A stretch of 64,000 nt of DNA from JACKOB01 sp024234575 (GCA_051208035.1 JBPJFZ010000006.1:186001-250000), one strand, 5' to 3'. Positions 16,297 through 25,462 are shown, counted from the stretch's first letter. Numbers and translations are program-made. Notes: generated by a model not told the origin, from the sequence alone.

Positions 16297-17977
16297 CTGC
16301 GTTTACCCATTGCCTTACAACCTGAGCGACCCTCGCAGGATCCTCAGCGACCAGCCCTTTCAGGGCGTTCATTTGTTTATCAAAACCTTCTGATGCACCA
16401 GGCAACAAGAAATCATCGGTAGCACTTAGCGTTACCTTATCCAGCGCGCTTCCACCTTCAAGGGCGCCCAGTGCCGAAAGTCCTTCCTCATCCCCAACCA
16501 AAGCCAGGTCTTTTTCATTCTGGCCCGAGCTGGCCAGACTCTTAAGGGTTGGGCGCAACAGGCCAATGACCAGAATCAGAACAATCAACCCTGCCAGCAC
16601 AGGCTTGATCAAATCTCTAAACCATGGCTGCTCCCAAAACTGGGGTTCGGTGTAGGGAATGACTTCCAAGGGGGCAAAAGGTGTATTAATGACACTGACA
16701 CTATCCCCTCTTGAAGCCGAGTAACCTACTGCATTGCGAACCAGTATAGTCAATCTTTCCAATTCGGCTTCTGGCCATGGTATAAAACTGACTTCACCGT
16801 TCTCGGGATTCACCTTCTTAATATCGTCCACAACCACGGCGACTGTCAAACGACGCACCTGACCTTTCTGATGCTTGGTGTAACTAACCGAGCGATCCAC
16901 TTCGTAATTACGGGTTGCCTGCTTGCGCACATCCGCCAGACCACCATTGCCACCACCGGTTTGCGCTCGGCCGTTCTCTGGCACAGAAGCCCCGCCTGGA
17001 GGCTGATTGGAAAGCGCACCTGGCACGCCGCCATCGGCGCCACTAACTCGTTGCTCATCAACAACATATTCACTGCGCAAGGCTTGCAGATCAGGGTTAA
17101 ATACTTCTTCGGCAGACTCGACAGAGGTGAAATCAATATCTGCTGATACTTCTGAGCGAAAACGCTCGCGGCCAATTATCGGATCAAGAATACTGCCTAC
17201 CCGAGAATTCAACACCGCTTCGAGCTTGCGGGTATATTCGAAATCTTTGTTGTTTGCCTGGGCTTCCGGATCAACATCTGTTTTCGACAGCAAATTGCCA
17301 CGCTGGTCGACCACGGTGACATCTTTACTATCCATTTCTGGCACACTGGCGGCTACCAGGTTAACAATCGATTCTACCTGTTCACGGGAAATATCACGCC
17401 CGCCAAACAGCTCGAGAAATACCGAACCCGATGGCTTACGGGTATCGCGCACGAACACCGAACTCTTGGGAATTGCCAGATGCACTCGCGCACTGCGAAC
17501 ACTGCGCAAACTTGCAATAGTGCGAGACAGCTCACCTTCTAGACCACGACGATAGCGGGCAGTCTCCATAAACTGACTGGTGCCCAGCCCCTGTTCTTTG
17601 TCCAGAATTTCAAACCCTGAAGTTTGCTGATCTTTGATACCTGCGGCCGCAAGCTTCAATCTGGCGTTGTAAACCTGCTCGGATTCTACCAGCAACACAC
17701 CACTTTTCGGATCAATCCGGTATTCAATACCCATTTCATTTAAAACGGTGGAGACTTCCGTTGGGTCATAATTTTGCATGTTACTTAACAAAGGCTGAAA
17801 ACTGGGATCGCGCGCCCAAAGCACAACTGCCAGGCCCAAGGCAACGCTGGCAGCTAACCCCACCATCAAGCCGACCTGACGCAACAGGTTGAGGCGATTA
17901 AACCCCAGCAGCATATCGCTTTGCGGATCAGCGGCCTGGGCGGCACCTGAGTCTAATTCAGCGGGTAAACTAGCCAT
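16289..17977 (-). CDS. fliF: Flagellar MS-ring protein FliF
   Basis: FliF forms the membrane (MS) ring that starts basal-body assembly. The 562-residue protein has two membrane helices (about residues 36-54, VGLMVGLAASVALGLAV, and about 452-470, PVLAGLIVLILVIGLL), with the ring-building domains between them (YNARLKLAAAGI, SVFLE, and the SYTKHQKGQVRRLTVAVVVDD strand). The cytoplasmic C terminus, ending ARVAQVVRQWVNADE, is the FliG-binding helix. A Gly/Pro/Gln-rich insertion (about 315-345) corresponds to the variable linker in the periplasmic region. It follows fliE after 78 bases. Confidence 0.96.
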   Translation of the reverse strand: MASLPAELDSGAAQAADPQSDMLLGFNRLNLLRQVGLMVGLAASVALGLAVVLWARDPSFQPLLSNMQNYDPTEVSTVLNEMGIEYRIDPKSGVLLVESEQVYNARLKLAAAGIKDQQTSGFEILDKEQGLGTSQFMETARYRRGLEGELSRTIASLRSVRSARVHLAIPKSSVFVRDTRKPSGSVFLELFGGRDISREQVESIVNLVAASVPEMDSKDVTVVDQRGNLLSKTDVDPEAQANNKDFEYTRKLEAVLNSRVGSILDPIIGRERFRSEVSADIDFTSVESAEEVFNPDLQALRSEYVVDEQRVSGADGGVPGALSNQPPGGASVPENGRAQTGGGNGGLADVRKQATRNYEVDRSVSYTKHQKGQVRRLTVAVVVDDIKKVNPENGEVSFIPWPEAELERLTILVRNAVGYSASRGDSVSVINTPFAPLEVIPYTEPQFWEQPWFRDLIKPVLAGLIVLILVIGLLRPTLKSLASSGQNEKDLALVGDEEGLSALGALEGGSALDKVTLSATDDFLLPGASEGFDKQMNALKGLVAEDPARVAQVVRQWVNADE

Positions 17978-18055
17978 GATATTTCCAACCTGTTGTATTT
18001 AATTACGGTGCCAATGCAAGAGGCAATGGCGCAGATACTCTTCATTTTTTGCCGC

Positions 18056-18412
18056 TTAAATCGACATTTTCATTACTTCTTCGTACGCCTGAACGACCTT
18101 GTTTCTTACCTGAGTCAGGGCCTGAAAAGATACGGATGATTTCTGTGCAGCAATCATTACCCGGGTAATATCTACCGTTGGGTCACCCTGCTCGTAAGCG
18201 GTTGCCAGCTTGCTGGCAGCTTGTTGCGTCTCATTAACCTTGCCGATGGCCGAGGTTAGCATTTCGCCAAAACCACCGGTCTTTTCAGTGCCCGTTACCC
18301 CTTTTAATGCCTGTGGATTAACTTCCTGCGGCAAGGCAGAGGGCTTTTGAATTTGAGCGCGAAGCGTGCGCATCTCTGCTAACACCTGACTGATATCTGT
18401 TCGCTCTATCAC
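18056..18412 (-). CDS. fliE: Flagellar hook-basal body protein FliE
   Basis: FliE joins the MS ring to the rod and is an early export substrate. The 118-residue protein has the family C terminus (residues about 60-118) with FGEMLTSAIGKVNE, the ITRVMIAAQKSSVSFQALTQVRNKVVQAYEEVMKM helix pair, and a variable N terminus. The length is slightly above the common 100-110. It is the first gene of fliEFGHIJ. A sigma-54 promoter lies 171 bases upstream of its ATG. Confidence 0.95.
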   Translation of the reverse strand: MIERTDISQVLAEMRTLRAQIQKPSALPQEVNPQALKGVTGTEKTGGFGEMLTSAIGKVNETQQAASKLATAYEQGDPTVDITRVMIAAQKSSVSFQALTQVRNKVVQAYEEVMKMSI

Positions 18413-18582
18413 GCTGATCTCTCCTGCTCTATCATTTCCAATTCTTGAGCCACACGATTTTGCAACGGGGCGTCAAAAGATTGGTGTATCAAAAATATTT
18501 CTGGCTGCAGAGGAAAATGAAAGCATGGGAAAGTCATTTTTTTGTCGCTTACCTAGCCTACACAGCACCTATACATGGATTA

Positions 18583-18598
18583 TGCATAAATGAGGCCA
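18583..18598 (-). promoter_or_regulatory. Sigma-54 promoter of fliEFGHIJ
   Basis: The minus strand reads TGGCCTC-ATTT-ATGCA, with exact GG-N10-GC spacing. Start near 18571 leaves a leader of about 160 bases before fliE. The upstream flrC terminator makes an own promoter necessary. Confidence 0.7.
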
Positions 18599-18671
18599 AG
18601 TTTTATGGACACTAGACAAATACTATCTAAAAGCGATAGAAGGAAAGACGAAGGGCGACAATCAGAACGCG

Positions 18672-18698
18672 AAAAAAAGCGCGCCTCAATCGGCGCGC
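18672..18698 (-). terminator. Intrinsic terminator after flrC
   Basis: On the minus strand GCGCGCC, a 6-base loop and GGCGCGC are followed by seven T residues, a textbook intrinsic terminator 60 bases after the flrC stop. Confidence 0.9.
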
Positions 18699-18758
18699 AA
18701 TAGACTGGTCTAACTCACAAAAAGGGTTTTCTTTACCTTGGGAACTATTTGATTAACC

Positions 18759-20264
18759 TCAAACAGCCAGCTCGGCCTCGACATCTATGCCAAAATCTCG
18801 CATTTGCGCAATTTTGTAGCGCAAAGTACGGGGGCTGATGCCTAGCTTTTCAGCCGCCAGCTTGCGTTTGCCACAGTTCTTTATGGTGTCGACAATAATC
18901 TGAAACTCACGTTTTTTCAGATCAGCTCCCAGACCACCCAGATCAATATCGCTACGATTTAGAATATCAGCGGAGCGCTCTGACTGATCAGCAACGTCAT
19001 TCTCTGCCGACATTCTGACGCTAGCATTGTCACTCGAACATAGCTGACGCTCGGTGACAGCAAATCCCGTTCGCCCCACACAACTGACAGACTCTACCCC
19101 CGCATGACTCTCTGCCACCGCCATCCAGCCATGCCCGGTACTGTCCAAACACAATTCTTCAGCATGAATCACACCGCCCTGCTGCAGAATCAGCGCTCGC
19201 TGTATTGCATTGTCCAACTCTCGCACATTGCCTGGCCAGGAATAGCTCATTAACGCTTTCTCGGCAGAAAGAGACAGCCCTACAGGATGAATTTTCATCT
19301 TCTTGCAGTGTTGTGCCAACAGTCTTTGCGCCAGCGGGACAATATCATCAGGCCGTTCCCGCAGAGGCTTCCACTGAATAGGGAAAACACTTAGCCGGTA
19401 GTATAAATCCTCTCGAAACTTTCCTTCTTTAACATACTCGCGCAAATCACGGTTGGTGGTCGCCAAAACACGCACATCCAGCGAAATCGTTTTTCTTCCG
19501 CCAACTCGCTCCACTTCTCGCTCTTGCAGTACCCGCAGCAACTTCGATTGCAACCCCAGATCCATTTCAGATATTTCATCCAGCAATATCGTGCCACCAT
19601 TTGCTTGCTCAAACTTCCCGGGGGCACTCGCATAAGCTCCGGTAAAAGAACCTTTTTCATGGCCAAACAATATGGCTTCCAGCATGTTTTCCGGAATCGC
19701 TGCACAATTGATGGCAACAAAAGGCTCTGCCGCCCGATTAGAACTGGCATGAATAAATCTCGCCAGCACCTCTTTACCTGTGCCACTCTCACCAGAAATC
19801 AGCACGGTTGAGTCAGCCACAGCTACTCGCTTCGCCATCTGAAACAGGCGCTTACTAAAAGCATCTTCGGCCACCGGATGGCTGTCAGATTTTTCCACCT
19901 CACCGACCACCACTTTGCGGATCGTTTGAATCAGCGTCTTCGGATCAAAAGGCTTCACCAGATAATCTACCGCTCCAGCCTGAATCGCCGCTACCGCCTG
20001 ATCTATCTGGCCGTATGCAGTCATCAAAATAACAGGGATGCCGGGGTAATTAGCCAGAATATGCGCCAGCAAACCGTGTCCATCCATGCCAGGCATATTG
20101 ACGTCACTGACTACCAGGTCAGGCGAATGCCTCTCCAACATTGGAATCGCCGCCTCTGCGCAATCGGCGCTTAGGCACTGCAAACCTGACATCTCTACGG
20201 TTGTCACCAGTGCTTCGCGTAAATCACGGTCATCTTCAACAATAAGTATCGTCGCTTTTCTCAT
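18759..20264 (-). CDS. flrC: Sigma-54-dependent flagellar response regulator FlrC
   Basis: FlrC (FleR) activates middle flagellar operons with sigma-54 after phosphorylation by FlrB. From the ATG at 20264 it has 501 residues: a receiver (1-120, phosphoacceptor in VVSDVNMPGMDG), an AAA+ domain (about 140-375, Walker A GESGTGKE, Walker B ILLDEISEMD) and a C-terminal Fis-type helix-turn-helix (GKRKLAAEKLGISPRTLRYKI). The sigma-54 contact loop reads GSFTGA rather than GAFTGA. The ATG at 20264 is preferred to one 24 bases upstream because GGGGAG is well spaced. It lies 80 bases after flrB and is followed by a strong terminator. Confidence 0.94.
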   Translation of the reverse strand: MRKATILIVEDDRDLREALVTTVEMSGLQCLSADCAEAAIPMLERHSPDLVVSDVNMPGMDGHGLLAHILANYPGIPVILMTAYGQIDQAVAAIQAGAVDYLVKPFDPKTLIQTIRKVVVGEVEKSDSHPVAEDAFSKRLFQMAKRVAVADSTVLISGESGTGKEVLARFIHASSNRAAEPFVAINCAAIPENMLEAILFGHEKGSFTGAYASAPGKFEQANGGTILLDEISEMDLGLQSKLLRVLQEREVERVGGRKTISLDVRVLATTNRDLREYVKEGKFREDLYYRLSVFPIQWKPLRERPDDIVPLAQRLLAQHCKKMKIHPVGLSLSAEKALMSYSWPGNVRELDNAIQRALILQQGGVIHAEELCLDSTGHGWMAVAESHAGVESVSCVGRTGFAVTERQLCSSDNASVRMSAENDVADQSERSADILNRSDIDLGGLGADLKKREFQIIVDTIKNCGKRKLAAEKLGISPRTLRYKIAQMRDFGIDVEAELAV

Positions 20265-20344
20265 GCGGGTTCTCCCCTTACATTTCATACTATTCAGAAG
20301 TTAGCGCACACACCCTTATCGTGTCGTGCCATCAATCATGTCGT

Positions 20345-21541
20345 TCAAACTATTGGCAGGTCGAGTGTTGCACGGGTGCCATGGGCAACCGGCACAATAT
20401 CAAAGCACCCACGATGCGCCTTCGCAACCGCCTGCACCACCGCCAACCCTAATCCCGTGCCGTGCGCCTTAGTGGTGTAAAACGCCTCGGTTACACGATG
20501 TCTCTCATTAAGACTAAAACCTGGGCCATTATCTTCGACTACAAGTCTAACCGTGGCACCATCAACCACTGACGCACTAACCGTCAATGCCAGTGGCGCT
20601 TTCGCGGCTTCAATACTGTTGTTAATCAAATTCATCAAAGCGCCGACTAATGCCTCCCGGTTACATAGGATCTCTATCGCATCAGCATCAGAGCACCAAC
20701 TCACCTTGACGTGATTCGCCACTACAGCTGCATCCGCAGCTAATCGTAAGTCGTGTATTAGCTCGCCCACGCATATTCGTTCTGCCAGCGGGGTATCACC
20801 TTTTACAAAAATCAGCATATCGCGCACCTGTTGTTCCAGGTGTACAAGCCGTGACATCAACTTGGTCGCACATTTTTTACGCAGTTCATCTTCGAGATCA
20901 TCCTCACAAAGGTGACCTGCGTACAACATCGCTGCCGACAATGGCGTTCGCACCTGGTGCGCCAGCGACGCAACCATTCTGCCCATCGATGACAAGCGCT
21001 CGTGTCGGCTCAACTTAGACTGAAGCTCACGGGTCTCGGTAAGATCAGTAAGCAAAATCAGCTGACCTGGCTCGTTATCTAAAGAGCGAATAGCAATACT
21101 GACTCGGCGTCCATCCTTTAAGGAAACTTCATGGCCATCGTCATGGCGAGGCGAAAAACAACGCTTGATAATATTAAACCACTGCTCACCTTCTAACGGC
21201 TCACCTAAGAGGTCAGTCGCCGCTGCATTGCATTGCTGCACCTTACCCTGACCATCAATCACTACCACCCCGGCAGGCAGCAGATGCAATAGCGTTTTTA
21301 ATCTGTCCGCCAGTTTTTCTTTATCCTGCGCCGCACTGTGGTCATCTGCTAATTTGGTAGCAATAGAGCGGGAAGCATCACTCAACTCAACTAAACTGTC
21401 GGTGACAGGCTGAGGGTTCCTGAAATTTTTTGTAGAAAGTGAAATAAAGGGCCGAACAACGGTATCGCCTTTATTATTCGCTAACATCGATAACAAATCG
21501 TTGCTCGCTGACTTTTCTATCGATATTTCAGTGACACTCAT
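20345..21541 (-). CDS. flrB: Flagellar sensor histidine kinase FlrB
   Basis: FlrB (FleS) phosphorylates FlrC. The 398-residue protein has no membrane segment, so it is cytoplasmic. Domains are a PAS-like sensor (about 85-175, with LLPAGVVVIDGQGKVQQCNAAA), a HisKA domain with the phosphorylated His in SLAHQVRTPLSAA, and an HATPase with N-box LMNLINNSIEAA, VEDNGPGF and GTGLGLAVV. What the PAS domain senses is not visible. A sigma-54 promoter about 100 bases upstream would put flrBC under FlrA control, as in Vibrio. Its 5' neighbour is the divergently transcribed lysine operon. Confidence 0.94.
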   Translation of the reverse strand: MSVTEISIEKSASNDLLSMLANNKGDTVVRPFISLSTKNFRNPQPVTDSLVELSDASRSIATKLADDHSAAQDKEKLADRLKTLLHLLPAGVVVIDGQGKVQQCNAAATDLLGEPLEGEQWFNIIKRCFSPRHDDGHEVSLKDGRRVSIAIRSLDNEPGQLILLTDLTETRELQSKLSRHERLSSMGRMVASLAHQVRTPLSAAMLYAGHLCEDDLEDELRKKCATKLMSRLVHLEQQVRDMLIFVKGDTPLAERICVGELIHDLRLAADAAVVANHVKVSWCSDADAIEILCNREALVGALMNLINNSIEAAKAPLALTVSASVVDGATVRLVVEDNGPGFSLNERHRVTEAFYTTKAHGTGLGLAVVQAVAKAHRGCFDIVPVAHGTRATLDLPIV

Positions 21542-21895
21542 ACTAATCTCCGGTCCAGCTAACTTATTTCCCTTTCGACATCATCGCAAAGATGCAAAGA
21601 GAACATTAAATTGACAGGTTACATTGCCTTGACCAACATAATGCATTTGTCTTGCCACAATCATTATTTATATTTATTTCATATAGTTAGAATTTATTCT
21701 TGCAGCCAGAAAATGCATACCGACATTTTTCCGTCACAGCAAACCGGACCTTCTGACGATAATTTACGGCAAAAAGAAGGGGCATAGCGTTAGTGGAAAA
21801 TATCACCAACTGCGACCATAATTGATCAATATACAATCAGAAAAAGAATATTTGACTGCATTTGGACATAGGTGCACTGCGCCTAAGGAGTAACA
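21542..21895. other. Divergent control region, flrB and lysine operon
   Basis: This 354-base region separates flrB (minus) from the lysine operon (plus). It carries the sigma-54 promoter of flrB and an AAGGAG ribosome site before 21896. It is AT-rich in 21660-21700. I could not identify the promoter or an operator of the lysine operon. Confidence 0.5.
21642..21657 (-). promoter_or_regulatory. Sigma-54 promoter of flrBC
   Basis: The minus strand reads TGGCAAG-ACAA-ATGCA, matching TGGCACG-N4-TTGCW at 10 of 12 defined positions with correct spacing. Start near 21630 leaves a leader of about 90 bases. Confidence 0.78.
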
Positions 21896-22705
21896 ATGCA
21901 AGCCACCGTATTTTTCAAACATCTTTGGGATGACTATGTAAAACTGGCCCCCCTGGCCGAGGCTATTCAACACCTGTTCAGCACTACTTACGCATGCCCG
22001 ATACAAAATGACCATGTGGCATTTAGAACGTTTGCTCGCTCGCCCATCAGCATAGAAAGGCTGCAACCGTTACTCGCAATGGTTGGTTACCAGCCCTATG
22101 ACGAATACCATTTCGCTGAGAAAAAACTGTTTGCGAAAAGTTATGCCCACACAGATCCTGAACAACCCCTTGTTTTTCTAAGCGAGTTAAACTGGTGGGA
22201 TCTACACGACAACTGCCAAGACATCATCAGCCGTATTCTTCAGAAAATCCCTGACGATACCGCGCAGCATCCAGATATTTTCTGGAGCGGTACACACTGG
22301 CCAAAAATAAGCTGGCAAGACTACTTGCTGCTCGAATCATCCAGCGAGTACGCCGCGTGGCTATCCGCCCACGGGTTACACGCCAACCATTTCACCGTCT
22401 CTATTAATGCCTTGCCGAATCTGGCCAGCATTACTGAAATCGTAAAATTGTTACATGACAACAATTTTGCACTGAACGTCGCTGGCGGAGAGATTAAAGG
22501 CACCAAAGCGGATTTGCTGATGCAGGCATCTACATTGGCGCCAGAAATTGTGGTCGACTTCGCCGACGCTTCACACCCTATTCCCGGATGCTATTACGAA
22601 TTTGCCGAACGGCTGCCAGATAGTCAAGGCAACCTGTTTCGAGGGTTTGTGCCAGCAAGTGCTAATAAGATTTTTGAGTCAACAGATAGAAACCAAAAGC
22701 GTTAG
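21896..22705 (+). CDS. hglS: DUF1338 family, 2-oxoadipate dioxygenase/decarboxylase-like (HglS)
   Basis: DUF1338 enzymes such as HglS use Fe(II) to convert 2-oxoadipate to D-2-hydroxyglutarate in lysine breakdown. The 269-residue protein keeps the family metal ligands: His40 in NDHVAFRTF, His165 in HANHFTVS and Glu235 in CYYEFAER. It is the short form of the family; characterised HglS and YdcJ are about 450 residues, so substrate identity is inferred. The ATG at 21896 has AAGGAG 7 bases upstream. It is the first gene of a three-gene plus-strand unit with a lysine dehydrogenase-like gene 34 bases downstream, which strongly supports a role in lysine catabolism. Confidence 0.8.
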   Translation: MQATVFFKHLWDDYVKLAPLAEAIQHLFSTTYACPIQNDHVAFRTFARSPISIERLQPLLAMVGYQPYDEYHFAEKKLFAKSYAHTDPEQPLVFLSELNWWDLHDNCQDIISRILQKIPDDTAQHPDIFWSGTHWPKISWQDYLLLESSSEYAAWLSAHGLHANHFTVSINALPNLASITEIVKLLHDNNFALNVAGGEIKGTKADLLMQASTLAPEIVVDFADASHPIPGCYYEFAERLPDSQGNLFRGFVPASANKIFESTDRNQKR

Positions 22706-22739
22706 TGGGTGTATTTTTTCACAGCAGTGCGGAGACATT

Positions 22740-23873
22740 ATGAAAAACGTACTCGTCATCGGAGCCGGCAGGATTGGTCAGTGCATCGCCCAATTGCTTA
22801 GTCAGTCAGGCCAATATCAGGTCACATTAGCTGATGCGGTAAAAGCAGCATTAAACGAAAACTGTAACAAGCAAATAAAAAAGCTCCACCTCGATGTGCA
22901 TCAGGCTAAAAAGCTGAAACAAGCACTTGTCGGCAAAGACGCCGTTTTGTCTGCCACCTCGTTTAATGAAAACCCGATCATTGCCGAAGCCGCGCTCGTC
23001 GCTGGCATCAGTTACTTCGACCTCACTGAGGATGTCGCAACAACAAAAGCGATCCGCCTGCTGGCGAAAAAAGCCAAAAAAGGGCAAATTTTTATGCCGC
23101 AATGCGGTCTCGCGCCCGGGTTTGTGGGGATTTTAGCCAGCGATATTTCGAAACGCTTTGACTCTGTGCACACACTTAAACTGCGTGTGGGTGCCCTGCC
23201 CGAATTTCCCAGCAATCAGCTGATGTACAATCTTACCTGGTCTACCGAGGGGCTGATTAACGAGTACTGCAATCCCTGCGAGGCGGTAAAAGGTGGCAAA
23301 TATGCCGAGTTGCGCCCACTAGAAGGCCACGAGACCTTTTCGCTGGACGGTGTCGATTTTGAAGCCTTCAACACCTCCGGTGGCCTTGGCACCCTGTGCG
23401 AAACACTTGCCGGGCAAGTTGAAGACCTGACGTATAAAACCATCCGCTACCCCGGCCACCGTTACTTGATGGACTTTCTCATTCACGGGCTGCGCCTGGG
23501 TGAGTCAAAAGATCGTCGCGCCCTGTTAAAACAAATTTTCGAGACATCCATCGCAGTCACCCATCAGGATGTGGTGATCGTTTTCGTTACCGCGACCGGT
23601 ATGCAACAAAATAAGCTGATTCAGCTAAGCGAATATTACCGTGTCTACCACGGCAGCTATGACAACAGCGATTGGAGCGCCATTCAGATCACCACCGCCA
23701 GCTCTATCTGTGCAGTGCTAGACATGCATTTTCAGGGGCAACTACCCGGCAAAGGGTTCGTGCGTCAGGAAGATGTCTGTTTTGAGAGCTACATCCACAA
23801 CCCGTTTTGTAAACCCTACCTACAAGGTAATCACAGAAAACACCGCATTGCACAGCAGCATGCAGGTAAATAA
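22740..23873 (+). CDS. Lysine 6-dehydrogenase-like protein (saccharopine dehydrogenase family)
   Basis: The protein has 377 residues from the ATG at 22740, which has GGAGA correctly placed. A Rossmann NAD(P)-binding start (VLVIGAGRIG, residues 4-13) is followed by the saccharopine-dehydrogenase core: PQCGLAPGFVGIL, LRVGALPEFP, WSTEGLINEY, FEAFNTSGGLGTL and YKTIRYPGH. Length and motif order resemble L-lysine 6-dehydrogenase of Geobacillus, which oxidises the epsilon amino group of lysine to give aminoadipate semialdehyde, more than Lys9-type saccharopine dehydrogenases (about 440 residues). Either enzyme would feed the aldehyde dehydrogenase encoded next. No lysine-ketoglutarate reductase is nearby, which favours the direct dehydrogenase. 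Confidence 0.75.
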   Translation: MKNVLVIGAGRIGQCIAQLLSQSGQYQVTLADAVKAALNENCNKQIKKLHLDVHQAKKLKQALVGKDAVLSATSFNENPIIAEAALVAGISYFDLTEDVATTKAIRLLAKKAKKGQIFMPQCGLAPGFVGILASDISKRFDSVHTLKLRVGALPEFPSNQLMYNLTWSTEGLINEYCNPCEAVKGGKYAELRPLEGHETFSLDGVDFEAFNTSGGLGTLCETLAGQVEDLTYKTIRYPGHRYLMDFLIHGLRLGESKDRRALLKQIFETSIAVTHQDVVIVFVTATGMQQNKLIQLSEYYRVYHGSYDNSDWSAIQITTASSICAVLDMHFQGQLPGKGFVRQEDVCFESYIHNPFCKPYLQGNHRKHRIAQQHAGK

Positions 23874-23908
23874 CGCAAGCAAGAAAACCGTCACAAAAGG
23901 ATGCCAAG

Positions 23909-25456
23909 ATGAAAACCAAGTTGATCGATGCCAGCAGGTTGACCGACTACCTGCAGGGAACTGTGTTTTGCGGGCTAATGCAGGGCAAGGCACGAGAGCT
24001 GGGAAATGGACCGGTTTTTTCGACAACATCGCCTGTTGATGGTGACACAGTTGCTGATTTCGGCTCGCCCGACACCGCACAAGTTAACGCCCTGGTTGAA
24101 AAAAGTAAGCAGGCATTTGTGCAATGGCGAACCATTCCCGCCCCTAAACGCGGTGAGCTAATCAGAGTCGTTGGCTTACTTGCGCGAGAACGAAAAGCCC
24201 ACCTGGCCGACCTGATAACCCTCGAAGCCGGTAAAATTCGCCAGGAGGCATTAGGCGAAGTACAGGAGTTAATTGATATCTGCGATTTTGCCGTGGGATT
24301 ATCCAGGCAGCTTTACGGTCTGACCATCGCCAGCGAAAGGCCCAGCCACCGAATGATGGAGCAATGGCACCCACTTGGGCCAGTTGCCATTATCACTGCA
24401 TTCAATTTCCCTATGGCGGTCTGGGCCTGGAATGCTGCTCTGGCAATCGTTTGTGGTAATCCCGTCATCTGGAAGCCATCTGAACAGACCCCCTTGTGTG
24501 CAATCGCCTGCCATCAGCTTATCGTTGATGCCATTACTGCGGTAGGCTATGGTCCAGATGCCTTGTCGACAGTTATTTTGGGCACCAGCACCCCTGCTGA
24601 GGCGCTGGTTAACCACCCTCATACCGCGCTTGTTTCAGCAACCGGATCTTGCCGGATGGGAAAAATAGTTGCCCAACAAACAGCGCAAAGGCTGGGTCGA
24701 TACTTACTGGAGCTTGGTGGCAACAATGCCATGATTGTCGCCCCTTCTGCTCGCTTAGATCTGGCACTAAGAGCCATTGTTTTTTCGGCAGTCGGCACAA
24801 CAGGGCAACGATGTACGAGTCTGCGCCGAGTCATTGCTCACACATCCATTATTGACCGTCTTGCCGCAAGCATTGAAAGCGCCTACCAGTCATTGCGCAT
24901 TGGCAACCCCTTCGACGAACAAACACAAGTTGGACCGATAGTAAGTGAAACCGCTTTCGTGCGCATGCAGCAAGCCATTACCCAGGCGCAGGACGAAGGT
25001 GGCACCGTATTAACGGGCGGCGTAAAAGTTGAGATAAGTGACAGTAACCACGGCTGCTACGTTCAGCCTGCCATCGTCAGAATTTCAGCTGGTGCAAGCA
25101 TCATCAAACAGGAGACCTTCGCCCCGCTCCTTTACCTGATCGGTTACGACTCACTCGACGAGGCCATCCGCATTCAAAACGACGTTCCTCAAGGACTGTC
25201 GTCAGCGATATTTACACAAGATCTTGTCGAAGCTGAGCAATTCTTGTCAGCGGCCGGTTCTGATTGTGGCATAGCCAACGTGAATATCGGCACATCCGGG
25301 GCTGAAATTGGAGGTGCCTTTGGTGGTGAAAAAGAAACAGGGGGCGGTCGAGAATCGGGCTCTGACGCATGGAAAAACTACATGCGCCGCGCAACCAACA
25401 CCATCAATTACGCCCATGATTTACCGCTGGCCCAGGGCATAAAGTTCGATATTTAA
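23909..25456 (+). CDS. amaB: Aminoadipate-semialdehyde dehydrogenase
   Basis: A 515-residue aldehyde dehydrogenase of the ALDH7 (antiquitin) type, predicted to oxidise alpha-aminoadipate 6-semialdehyde to alpha-aminoadipate with NAD(P)+. Visible motifs are the cofactor-binding AFNFPMAVWAWN and WKPSEQTP, the general base in LLELGGNNA (around residue 270), and the catalytic Cys in GTTGQRCTSLRR (around 303). The C terminus keeps GGAFGGEKETGGGRESGSDAWKNY, typical of ALDH7. It follows the lysine dehydrogenase-like gene by 35 bases, and its stop is only six bases from the convergent flrA stop, so no terminator fits between them. Confidence 0.88.
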   Translation: MKTKLIDASRLTDYLQGTVFCGLMQGKARELGNGPVFSTTSPVDGDTVADFGSPDTAQVNALVEKSKQAFVQWRTIPAPKRGELIRVVGLLARERKAHLADLITLEAGKIRQEALGEVQELIDICDFAVGLSRQLYGLTIASERPSHRMMEQWHPLGPVAIITAFNFPMAVWAWNAALAIVCGNPVIWKPSEQTPLCAIACHQLIVDAITAVGYGPDALSTVILGTSTPAEALVNHPHTALVSATGSCRMGKIVAQQTAQRLGRYLLELGGNNAMIVAPSARLDLALRAIVFSAVGTTGQRCTSLRRVIAHTSIIDRLAASIESAYQSLRIGNPFDEQTQVGPIVSETAFVRMQQAITQAQDEGGTVLTGGVKVEISDSNHGCYVQPAIVRISAGASIIKQETFAPLLYLIGYDSLDEAIRIQNDVPQGLSSAIFTQDLVEAEQFLSAAGSDCGIANVNIGTSGAEIGGAFGGEKETGGGRESGSDAWKNYMRRATNTINYAHDLPLAQGIKFDI

Positions 25457-25462
25457 AGCAGC

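Larger units (their letters stand above)
18413..18758. other. Intergenic region between flrC and fliE
   Basis: This 346-base stretch holds, in minus-strand order, the flrBC terminator (18672-18698), then the sigma-54 promoter of fliE (18583-18598), then a leader of about 160 bases. I see no gene in it. Confidence 0.7.
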
